A stretch of 11,212 nucleotides of DNA from Chrysochromulina tobinii (GCA_001275005.1 JWZX01000742.1:1-11212); one strand, 5' to 3'. Shown: positions 7,301 to 11,212, counted from the stretch's first letter. The notes: generated by a model not told the origin, from the sequence alone. Made by a program: numbers and translations.

Positions 7301-8571
7301 ATCCTCTCAACCACCGTCAGCCATCGGCACGAGCCGCCCATAATAGGCAACTCGCCCCCCATAATAGGCAACTCGCCCTCCATTTTAGGCAACTCGCCTG
7401 CAGAGCCAAACCAGACAGCATCACCAGCGGCAGCGGCGGCATCACCAGCGGCGGCAGCACCAGCGGCAGCAGCTGCGGCAGCACCGGCGGCGGCGGAGGC
7501 GAAGGCGGCGGCGACGGCGGAAGAAGAGGAGGACGAGAAGGACGAATGGATACTACTTGGTTCGCATTGATGAGCTCTGATGAGCTCTGATGACCACTGA
7601 TGAGCTCTGATGAGCTCTGATTGCCTCTGATGGGCTCTGATTGCCTCTGATGAGCTCTGATAACCTCTGATGAGCTCTGATGAGCTCTGATTGCCTCATC
7701 AGGTTCGCCCTGGCTCGAAGGGTTCATCGCCCTGATGAGCTCTGATGAGCTCTGATTGCCTCATCAGGATCGCCCTGGCTCGAAGGGTTCATCGCCATTC
7801 AGCCCATGGAGACCGGTACGACGCCCGGCACGACGCGCCAGGCAGTGGGCGGCTGGCGACGGGTGTGGTGCGTGCTCCAAGACAGCGCCATCTCCTTTTT
7901 TGGGCACGAGCGAGCCGCCCTCGATGGGGTCGTCGAGCCGATCGAAACCATCGAATGGCTTCATCTCCGTGCCATCACCCTCCGCCCGGTCGCGCCCAAC
8001 ACGGCGCCCAAGCCGGCGCCCGACACGGCGCCCGGCGCCGCGCCCGGCACGGCGGCGCGTGAGCACGGGTGCACGTTTGAGATACAGCTTGGCGCGCATG
8101 CAAGTGCTCAACACGGCGCACGTGAGCACGGGTGCACGTTTGAGATACAGCTTGGCGCCGGCCGTTCGATTGCGATGCGGGTTGAGACGGCAGCACAGCG
8201 CGCGCTATGGGTACGCATCCTCGCTGACAATGACCTCTGATGACCTTGTGATGACCTTCTGATGAGCTTCTGATGAGCTTCTGATGACCTCTGATGGCCT
8301 CTGATTGCAGGCGCGCAGTGGGTACGCGAGCTGCTCCGCCTTGCCTCGTGGCGCGCATGCAAGCGCTCACCACGGCGCGTCCACTACCCCCTCCCTCTCC
8401 CCACAGGTACGCGAGCTGCTCCGCCTCGCCTCGTGGCGCGCGGTGCACTCGCTGCAGCTCGCGCTCGCACGGGGCTCTTCCACAGAGTGGCAGCCGGTCC
8501 ATGTGCTCGATACGGCGCGGGCGCCGCGGGACGCGCCACCCGCCTCGAATCCCCCAGCGGCGCGGGACTAG
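1348..8571 (+). CDS. Large 11-exon gene: disordered repeat-rich N-terminus, senescence/spartin-like region, C-terminal PH domain
   Basis: Exons: 1348-4967, 5053-5143, 5352-5908, 6012-6187, 6387-6457, 6538-6669, 6719-6766, 6904-7083, 7247-7559 (or from 7169), 7768-8210, 8407-8571. The joined length is 5796 nt, 1931 residues plus TAG. All ten junctions keep phase. Residues 1 to about 1120 are low complexity: Ala/Pro/Ser-rich, acidic patches, tandem repeats. From about 1120 (start GVLRLGRIECPLYG, then YYVLPTSDGSLVCF) the composition changes. Residues about 1200-1650 are Ala/Gly-rich amphipathic segments ending VVRHFGPALGAVTVEGLD, which recalls the end of the senescence domain of spartin/ERD7 proteins. 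Residues about 1733-1890 form a PH domain: GFIAIQPM, GGWRRVWCVLQDSAISFF, CTFEIQLGAGRS and the helix Trp of ALWVRELL. Known roles of these families (lipid droplets, endosomes, phosphoinositide membranes) suggest a membrane-associated scaffold; that is inference. The start at 1348 follows a stop at 1300-1302. It could instead be two genes joined at about 4700. Confidence 0.7.
2125..2304 (+). repeat. 60-bp tandem repeat, 3 copies, coding
   Basis: Three 60-bp units begin at 2125, 2185 and 2245. They encode 20 residues starting (D/H)ACS(M/T)SGRMHAREG and ending LDETVQ. They are nearly identical, so expansion is recent. The unit contains ATGCAT and CCTCGACGAAACCGTGCAG, words shared with the next array. 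Confidence 0.95.
2365..2568 (+). repeat. 48-bp tandem repeat, 4 copies plus a partial, coding
   Basis: Units start at 2365, 2413, 2461 and 2509, with a fifth partial from 2557. Each encodes APPPNLDETVQAAMHA. The four full copies look identical at DNA level. The LDETVQ core matches the preceding 60-bp array, so the two minisatellites are related and nested. Confidence 0.95.
3022..3102 (+). repeat. 12-bp tandem repeat, about 6 copies, coding
   Basis: Degenerate 12-bp units of the type GATCTCGCGTCC encode NLAPDLAPDLASNLAS and similar (L-A-x-D/N). It lies just after a (CCG)n run at about 2971-2995 that encodes polyproline. Confidence 0.9.
3794..3873 (+). repeat. Degenerate 39-bp duplication, coding
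   Basis: The two copies encode LSPSHRRHVRTPE and VSPSPRRHLRTPS. It is one of many short duplications in exon 1. Others are RLPPEMHDEI/RLPPED at about 3247-3294, GVVAGAS at about 3139 and 3202, and GAQYDALK/GAQYDARD at about 4342-4390. Confidence 0.8.
4579..4611 (+). repeat. Trinucleotide (TCG)n(TCA)n run encoding polyserine
   Basis: A pure trinucleotide tract, first TCG and then TCA units, read in frame as serine. It is a simple slippage repeat in the disordered part of exon 1, close to the point where the composition becomes that of a folded domain. Confidence 0.95.
4968..5052 (+). other. Intron 1 of the large gene (85 bp)
   Basis: Donor GTACTG, acceptor ..TTCATCAG|GTAC. The split codon ct+g is restored as CTG, and the frame continues YKWLGSRATLMSW. 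It contains a degenerate 10-bp repeat (GCGCCTGATT) and ends in a perfect inverted repeat, CCTGATGA..TCATCAGG, across the acceptor. Confidence 0.75.
5144..5351 (+). other. Intron 2 of the large gene (208 bp), CTGATGACCT array
   Basis: Donor CAG|GTGAATG, acceptor ..CCGTCACAG|ATG, phase 0. The middle (about 5245-5320) is a tandem array of roughly 10-bp units TGATGACCTC/TGATGACCTA, with stops in several frames. A small gene could in principle start at the ATG at 5352, but in-phase joining to exon 2 favours the intron. Confidence 0.75.
5560..5619 (+). repeat. 30-bp tandem duplication in exon 3
   Basis: Two copies encode PQLVDEERHQ in tandem with two or three base differences. The unit contains GATGAGGAGCGYCATCA, which resembles the GATGAG..CATCAG hairpin at the 3' ends of introns of this gene. 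Confidence 0.9.
5909..6011 (+). other. Intron 3 of the large gene (103 bp)
   Basis: Donor GTAATGG, acceptor ..GCGTCCCTCATCAG|GTAC. Codon cg+g is restored, joining ..HVLR to YTAHAASHAALAM. It is filled with 10-bp units (TAATGACCTC, TGATGACCAC, TGAGTACCTC). Confidence 0.75.
6188..6386 (+). other. Intron 4 of the large gene (199 bp) with a 20-bp tandem repeat
   Basis: Donor GAG|GTGCGC, acceptor ..GTTCACACAG|GG; codon g+gg is restored. About 6221-6340 is six 20-bp units of the type TTCACACCTCGGAATGACTC. The unit is twice the 10-bp period seen in the sister introns. Confidence 0.75.
6415..6537 (+). repeat. 43-bp direct repeat, 80 bp apart, flanking intron 5
   Basis: Copy 1 is 6415-6457 (the end of exon 5) and copy 2 is 6495-6537 (the end of intron 5). 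They differ at two positions (6419/6499 and 6451/6531). The spacing of 80 bp equals the length of the intron. Confidence 0.95.
6458..6537 (+). other. Intron 5 of the large gene (80 bp), made by tandem duplication
   Basis: Donor CGGCAG|GTGCGA, acceptor TCGGCAG|GCAACC, phase 0, joining ..MYSSVRQ to ATSDLTSAVLG. The 3' half of the intron is a copy of the preceding exon end. The 5' half has a 10-bp repeat (TTGATTGTCC). Confidence 0.75.
6670..6718 (+). other. Intron 6 of the large gene (49 bp)
   Basis: Donor GTATGT, acceptor ..CGCACACACAG|GCG, phase 0. It is the only intron of the ten without the CTGAT-type 10-bp repeat. Instead it overlaps a 24-bp dispersed word (6666-6689) followed by a pyrimidine-rich tract. 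It is very short, so confidence is lower than for its neighbours. Confidence 0.6.
6767..6903 (+). other. Intron 7 of the large gene (137 bp), GC-AG type
   Basis: Donor CTGCAG|GCGAGT, acceptor GATTGCAG|GCGAGC, phase 0. The only nearby GT (6771) does not give the right phase. It contains about twelve 10-bp units (TGATGACCTC, TGATGAACTC). The 10-base direct repeat TGCAGGCGAG spans both boundaries. Confidence 0.65.
7084..7246 (+). other. Intron 8 of the large gene (163 bp, or 85 bp with an upstream acceptor)
   Basis: Donor TCG|GTGCGT. There are two identical candidate acceptors, CCCTCATCAG|GTCTC, at 7168 and 7246. Both are phase 0, and the 78 bp between them is open, so either product is translatable. 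A second copy of the donor lies at 7131. Confidence 0.7.
7139..7294 (+). repeat. 78-bp tandem duplication of an intron end plus exon start
   Basis: Copies 7139-7216 and 7217-7294 differ at one base (7144/7222). Each contains the intron 3' end, the acceptor and 48 bp of exon encoding VSSVGWALSGCHVADQ. Confidence 0.97.
7560..7767 (+). other. Intron 9 of the large gene (208 bp), TGATGAGCTC array
   Basis: Donor TTG|GTTCGC, acceptor CCTCATCAG|GATCGC at 7767. Codon g+ga is restored and the frame leads into the PH domain. About 7565-7700 is an array of 10-bp TGATGAGCTC/TGATTGCCTC units. An earlier acceptor copy at 7702 would lead to a stop shortly after it. Confidence 0.75.
7667..7796 (+). repeat. 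65-bp perfect tandem duplication over the intron 9 acceptor
   Basis: Copies 7667-7731 and 7732-7796 differ at one base (7704 T, 7769 A). Each holds repeat units, the acceptor and 29 bp of exon encoding SPWLEGFIA. Confidence 0.97.
8059..8156 (+). repeat. 63-bp in-frame duplication inside the PH-domain exon
   Basis: The segment encoding AREHGCTFEIQLGA occurs twice, 63 bp (21 codons) apart, separated by residues HASAQH. The second copy is contiguous with the rest of the PH-domain strand. The spacer contains the 24-bp dispersed word at 8096-8119. Confidence 0.9.
8211..8406 (+). other. Intron 10 of the large gene (196 bp)
   Basis: Donor CTATGG|GTACGC, acceptor CCCCACAG|GTACGC, phase 0, rejoining the PH C-terminal helix (ALW to VRELLRL). 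Its first half carries 10-bp TGATGACCTC/TGATGAGCTT units ending CTGATTGCAG. Its second half (8311-8356) is a copy of the exon junction, followed by a 24-bp word and a pyrimidine tract. It may really be two introns around a short exon. Confidence 0.65.
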
Positions 8572-8880
8572 TGGCCTTGCATGCAAGTTTGGGGAAGCTC
8601 GAGGAGATCAGCGCGTGTGATGACTCGACTGATGGGATTGGTCATCAAAACGTCATCTCGTCGTCATCTCGACGTCACCTCTCCTGTGACGCGCTACCTA
8701 ATTCCTGATACGAAATCCTAAGTAGGATTGCCGCGTGCCGGTGGCGTGTTGCACACGTGCCTCGGGGCCCTCGGCCACGGCGCGCCGCCGGATGAGACTT
8801 CGCTTGAGAATGAGAGGCGCCAGCGCGTCCTCTGAGATGCAGGCTGTTTTGTGTTTAACGTCTGGGATCGGCAGGTCGTG
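8572..8880. other. Region downstream of the large gene
   Basis: No gene is seen here. It contains short CGTCATCTCG repeats (about 8649-8685) and an imperfect palindrome AATCCTAAGTAGGATT at 8714-8729. It probably holds the 3' untranslated region of the large gene, but no poly(A) signal can be named. Confidence 0.45.
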
Positions 8881-9031
8881 CCTTAAGCCCGGAGGGGGCG
8901 ACTTAAGCCGCGCCGGTACTTAAGTCGGGACACCGCGACTTAAGCGTGAACAATCTCCTTTAAGTCACGCGTGCTCCGACTTAAGTCGCCCATGAAGTCG
9001 CCGGGGCCGACTTAATATGATCGGTGCACAC

Positions 9032-9060
9032 GGGCCGACTTAACTCTTTTAAGTCGGCCC
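9032..9060. other. Perfect hairpin, 12-bp stem and 5-nt loop
   Basis: The arm GGGCCGACTTAA (9032-9043) pairs exactly with TTAAGTCGGCCC (9049-9060) around loop CTCTT. It is built from two inverted copies of the cluster word GCCGACTTAA. Confidence 0.85.
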
Positions 9061-9121
9061 CCGGCGACTTAAGTCTTAACTCTTAAGTCCGAAAGTCGAG
9101 GCCGCCCCCAGCTCATTAAGT

Positions 9122-9128
9122 TATATAA
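9122..9128 (+). promoter_or_regulatory. TATA-box-like TATATAA
   Basis: TATATAA stands at the right end of the CTTAAG cluster, 55-61 bp upstream of an ATG at 9183 that opens a 141-codon frame. Position and spacing fit a core promoter for a plus-strand transcript, but no start site can be seen. Confidence 0.3.
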
Positions 9129-9182
9129 GTCGGCCCGGTGATATTACTGTGCGTGTTCGCAGTATAAGGAGCGACCCCGAAT

Positions 9183-9608
9183 ATGATCGCCGATGGTCGG
9201 ATGCACGTTTGCGATCCGCATGCTCATGCGCTATCCTACGCCGGCTCTGCAACGGCCAACGCGACGCGACACTCGAATACTCGCATCCCGAAAGCGGCCC
9301 CACCTGTATGTGCGTGCGGTGGGCGCCCTCTCGTGCGAGGCCGTGTGTGGCGCTACCGGGGAGCGCGTGCTCGCGACGCCTGTGTCCCGCTGTCCGTTGG
9401 AGAGACCGAGCCCACGCCGCCGCGCGGGGCAACCCCGATGAGTCGGTCGCGGCTGATGCCTCCGGGGCATCGCACGGCGCGCGGCGCGAACACGCCAGAG
9501 AGAGATGTGGGGCCTGTGGTCTTCCGCGCAGCGCGCTCCAGTGCCGGCCTATGCGCGGGTGACTTGAGTGTGCTCGCTGAAGGCCGATGGGTCGACGACG
9601 GTCGCTGA
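9183..9608 (+). CDS. Hypothetical 141-residue frame, doubtful
   Basis: An open frame from the ATG at 9183 to TGA at 9606-9608, about 55 bp after a TATA-like box. The product is Arg/Ala/Pro-rich with no recognisable domain. Its last 60 bp overlap the end of the leucine-rich repeat gene on the other strand. Two other plus-strand frames here (9149-9562, 9193-9441) are similarly featureless, so this may be non-coding GC-rich DNA. It is listed only because the promoter-like sequence precedes it. Confidence 0.2.
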   Translation: MIADGRMHVCDPHAHALSYAGSATANATRHSNTRIPKAAPPVCACGGRPLVRGRVWRYRGARARDACVPLSVGETEPTPPRGATPMSRSRLMPPGHRTARGANTPERDVGPVVFRAARSSAGLCAGDLSVLAEGRWVDDGR

Positions 9609-10301
9609 TGGGATCGTGATCGACGCGAGAGAGGTGCAGTCGTAAAAGGCGTCGTAACCAATCTGCATCACCGACTCGGGGATCGTGATCGACGCGAGCA
9701 AGGTGCAGCCGAGAAAGGCTTGCTCACCTATCTGCGTCACCGACGCGGGGAGCGTGATCGATGCGAGCGAGGTGCAGCCGAGAAAGGCTAGCTCACCAAT
9801 CTGCGTCACCGACACGGGGAGCGTGATCGACGCGAGCGAGGTGCAGCCGTGAAAGGCGTACCCACCAATTTGTGTCACTGACTCGGGGATCGTGATCGAC
9901 GCGAGCGAGGTGCAGCCCTGAAAGGCAGCCACACCAATCTGCGTCACCGACGCGGGGAGCGTGATCGACGCGAGCGAGCGGCAGCCCCAAAAGGCCCACG
10001 TGCCAATCTGCGTCACCGACGAGGGGAGCGTGATCGACGCGAGCGAGGTGCAGCCGTAAAAGGCGCTCTCACCAATCTGCGTCACCGACGAGGGGAGCGT
10101 GATCGACGCGAGCGAGGCGCAGCCGCGAAAGGCGTCCTTACCAATCTGCGTCACCGACGCGGGGAGGTTCGCGACCGACTTGAGCGACTCGCAGTCTCCC
10201 ATCTTGAGCTCTCGCAGCGCCGTCAGCCTCGCCACAGACGCCGGCAGCGCCTCCCCCTTCCACTTCTTCCCGCTCAGATTCAGCCCGCGCACGCGCGCCC
10301 C
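9549..10301 (-). CDS. BspA-type leucine-rich repeat gene, C-terminal part (after a frameshift)
   Basis: On the minus strand this frame reads ARVRGLNLSGKKWKGEALP, a typical linker or capping LRR with ASVARLTALRELKMGDC. Eight 23-residue LRR_5 units follow, of the form SITLPASVTQIGxxAFxGCTSLA, then a cap ITIPSATVVDPSAF and the stop at 9549-9551. The frame continues upstream to 10388, but that extension is an out-of-frame reading of the linker and should not be taken as the start. The protein should be one with the upstream part (10280-11053), joined by one extra base at the C4 run 10298-10301. LRR_5 proteins in algae and protists are often surface or secreted recognition proteins; the role here is unknown. 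Confidence 0.75.
   Translation of the reverse strand, partial: GARVRGLNLSGKKWKGEALPASVARLTALRELKMGDCESLKSVANLPASVTQIGKDAFRGCASLASITLPSSVTQIGESAFYGCTSLASITLPSSVTQIGTWAFWGCRSLASITLPASVTQIGVAAFQGCTSLASITIPESVTQIGGYAFHGCTSLASITLPVSVTQIGELAFLGCTSLASITLPASVTQIGEQAFLGCTLLASITIPESVMQIGYDAFYDCTSLASITIPSATVVDPSAFSEHTQVTRA
9612..10170 (-). repeat. 69-bp coding repeats, LRR array 2 (8 units)
   Basis: Eight 69-bp units, each with a variable AF pocket: KDAFRG, ESAFYG, TWAFWG, VAAFQG, GYAFHG, ELAFLG, EQAFLG, YDAFYD. Variation concentrates at the two residues before AF and the one after it. Confidence 0.95.
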
Positions 10302-11053
10302 TCCTCCTTGTCCGCCGTGAGCGCCCTGCCGAGCCCGTCCCGGCCGCCCTCCACCCCCGCCGCCCACTCGGGATCCTCCAGGATCCACGCGTCCTCAGAC
10401 GCCCCGATGAGCTCCACGTCCGTCGCCCCGATGAGCTCCAGAGCCGTAAAGGTGACTTGAGTGTGCTTGTCGAAGGCGCATGGGTGGACGAGGTTCGCCG
10501 ATGGGATCGTGATCGACGAAAGCGAGGTGCAGACCTTAAAGGCGTCCGGACCAATCTGCGTCACCGACTCGGGGATCGTGATCGATGCGAGCGAGGTGCA
10601 GCCGTAAAAGGCGCGCTCACCAATCTCCGTCACCGACGCGGGGAGCGTGATCAACGAAAGCGAGGTGCAGTCGTAAAAGGCATGCCCACCAATTTGCGTC
10701 ACCGACTCGGGGAGCGTGATCGACGCGAGCGAGGTGCAGCCCTGAAAGGCAGCCACACCAATCTGCGTCACCGACGCGGGGAGCGTGATCGACGCGAGCG
10801 AGGTGCAGCCGAGAAAGGATTGCCCACCAATCTGCGTCACCGACGCAGGGAGAGTGATCGACGCGAGCGAGCGGCAGCCGAGAAAGGCTTGCCCACCAAT
10901 CTGCGCCACCGTCGCGGGGAGCGTGATCGTCGTCAAAGATTTGTAACTTAACGAGCTACCCTCCCAATTGGCGGGACCGTGCACAAACAGGACCTGACAC
11001 AGTTCGACGAGTGGATTCGGCGGGGGCACTGAGGGACAAAAGCACCGCAACAT
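10280..11053 (-). CDS. BspA-type leucine-rich repeat gene, N-terminal part (frame stops at a frameshift)
   Basis: From the ATG at 11053 (MLRCFCPSVPPPNP) this minus-strand frame has a short N-terminus. Residues about 39-190 hold six 23-residue LRR_5 units (QIGGQAFLGCRSLA type) and a cap ITIPSANLVHPCAF. A linker follows, with the duplicated ELIGATDV/ELIGASED and the segment DAWILEDPEWAAGVEGG. The frame then runs into a stop at 10280-10282, where the other frame continues with the expected RVRGLNLSGK. The N-terminus is mildly hydrophobic and not a clear signal peptide. An earlier in-frame TTG at 11074 exists, but ATG is the first regular start. An upstream exon is possible. Confidence 0.75.
   Translation of the reverse strand: MLRCFCPSVPPPNPLVELCQVLFVHGPANWEGSSLSYKSLTTITLPATVAQIGGQAFLGCRSLASITLPASVTQIGGQSFLGCTSLASITLPASVTQIGVAAFQGCTSLASITLPESVTQIGGHAFYDCTSLSLITLPASVTEIGERAFYGCTSLASITIPESVTQIGPDAFKVCTSLSSITIPSANLVHPCAFDKHTQVTFTALELIGATDVELIGASEDAWILEDPEWAAGVEGGRDGLGRALTADKEEGRACAG
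10500..10940 (-). repeat. 69-bp coding repeats, LRR array 1 (6 units plus cap)
   Basis: Six units with pockets GQAFLG, GQSFLG, VAAFQG, GHAFYD, ERAFYG, PDAFKV, then a cap. One unit region (10715-10802) is identical over 88 bp to 9891-9978 in array 2. Confidence 0.95.
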
Positions 11054-11065
11054 GAACTTGCATGC

Positions 11066-11212
11066 ATGCAACAAATAGACTTTTCGGCCAACGTTCTCGC
11101 AGGCGCGTGTGAGAGGTGCAGCGTGTGCAAGGGGCTGGGAGAGCCCCTTGGCGTGTGTGAGGAAGGCGAGTACATCATTTTGAGCGCGGATATGTGCTCA
11201 CGCGCCTACACC
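11066..11212 (+). CDS. Cysteine-rich coding segment, partial at the window edge
   Basis: On the plus strand an open frame runs from a stop at 11030-11032 to the window end. From the ATG at 11066, or from an acceptor ..GTTCTCGCAG at 11102, it encodes a Cys-rich sequence including ACERCSVCKGLGEPLG and then VCEEGEYIILSADMCSRAYT. The C-x2-C-x2-C spacing and the GEYI segment resemble extracellular Cys-rich repeats (EGF/TNFR or GCC2_GCC3 type). The exact family is not certain. It is divergent from the leucine-rich repeat gene, with only about 12 bp between candidate ATGs, so an acceptor start is as likely as a true start codon. Confidence 0.4.
   Translation, partial: MQQIDFSANVLAGACERCSVCKGLGEPLGVCEEGEYIILSADMCSRAYT

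Larger units (their letters stand above)
8881..9131. promoter_or_regulatory. Dense cluster of GACTTAAG/CTTAAGTC words
   Basis: Core CTTAAG occurs at 8882, 8902, 8919, 8939, 8980, 9068 and 9082. Close variants (TTTAAGTC, GACTTAAT, GACTTAAC, TTTTAAGTCGG, ATAAGTCGG) occur between them. Two copies are the full palindrome GACTTAAGTC (8978-8987 and 9066-9075). The words occur in both orientations at irregular spacing, unlike a tandem repeat. That fits a homotypic cluster of protein-binding sites or a repeat relic. A TATATAA box follows at 9122. Confidence 0.6.

Noticed and set aside
9149-9562. 137-codon plus-strand frame
   Set aside because: No domain or codon evidence; it competes with two equally weak overlapping frames.
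10302-10388. Independent start of a second LRR gene at 10388
   Set aside because: The first 30 or so residues are an out-of-frame reading of the linker of the upstream part; the true join is at the C4 run.
9612-10940. BspA-like LRR as evidence of a bacterial or trichomonad origin
   Set aside because: This repeat family is also common in marine algae, and the neighbouring spliced genes are eukaryotic.
11128-11150. Hairpin CAAGGGGCT/AGCCCCTTG as a terminator
   Set aside because: It has no T run, lies in a likely eukaryotic coding segment, and can arise by chance in GC-rich code.

Overview
The window looks like nuclear DNA of a GC-rich eukaryotic microalga. The evidence is short introns that join long open frames in phase, GTGCGT-type donors plus one GC donor, BspA-type (LRR_5) leucine-rich repeats, and coding sequence dense in low-complexity tandem repeats. 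A haptophyte (Emiliania, Chrysochromulina or Prymnesium type) is my best guess and a pelagophyte the main alternative. This is inferred from style, with no marker gene in the window. Nothing suggests bacterial operons, Shine-Dalgarno sites, CRISPR or a virus.

Layout: (1) 1-953, a small plus-strand gene of unknown function, modelled as two exons and 186 codons. (2) 1348-8571, the dominant plus-strand gene. I model 11 exons and 10 introns, all phase-consistent, giving about 1931 residues. It has a roughly 1100-residue disordered, repeat-rich N-terminal part, then a divergent senescence/spartin-like region, then a C-terminal PH domain. (3) 8572-9182, intergenic DNA with a dense cluster of GACTTAAG/CTTAAGTC words, a 12-bp-stem hairpin and a TATATAA box; a weak 141-codon plus-strand frame follows it. 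(4) 9549-11053, a minus-strand gene with two arrays of 23-residue leucine-rich repeats. A single-base frameshift at a C4 run splits it into two frames. (5) From about 11066 to the window edge, the start of a cysteine-rich plus-strand coding segment.

The most unusual content is the architecture of the large gene. Nine of its ten introns carry the same kind of roughly 10-bp repeat built around CTGAT (TGATGACCTC, TGATGAGCTC, TGATTGCCTC). Several share the same 3' end (..TCATCAG|GT), often inside a small hairpin, and several have direct repeats at the donor and acceptor resembling target-site duplications. In addition, at least six tandem duplications (periods 47, 63, 65, 78, 80 and 85 bp) copy exon, donor or acceptor segments within 2 kb, and one spans exactly one intron length. 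This looks like an introner-like family plus intron birth and remodelling by tandem duplication, caught within one gene. In the same gene, short DNA words occur within exons in both orientations and in different reading frames, including a 32-bp perfect inverted pair, so some protein sequence appears to be built from mobile or duplicating DNA words.

All intron-exon calls come from reading phase and splice consensus only; there is no transcript evidence. The senescence-region assignment is by eye and moderate; the PH and leucine-rich repeat assignments are firmer.
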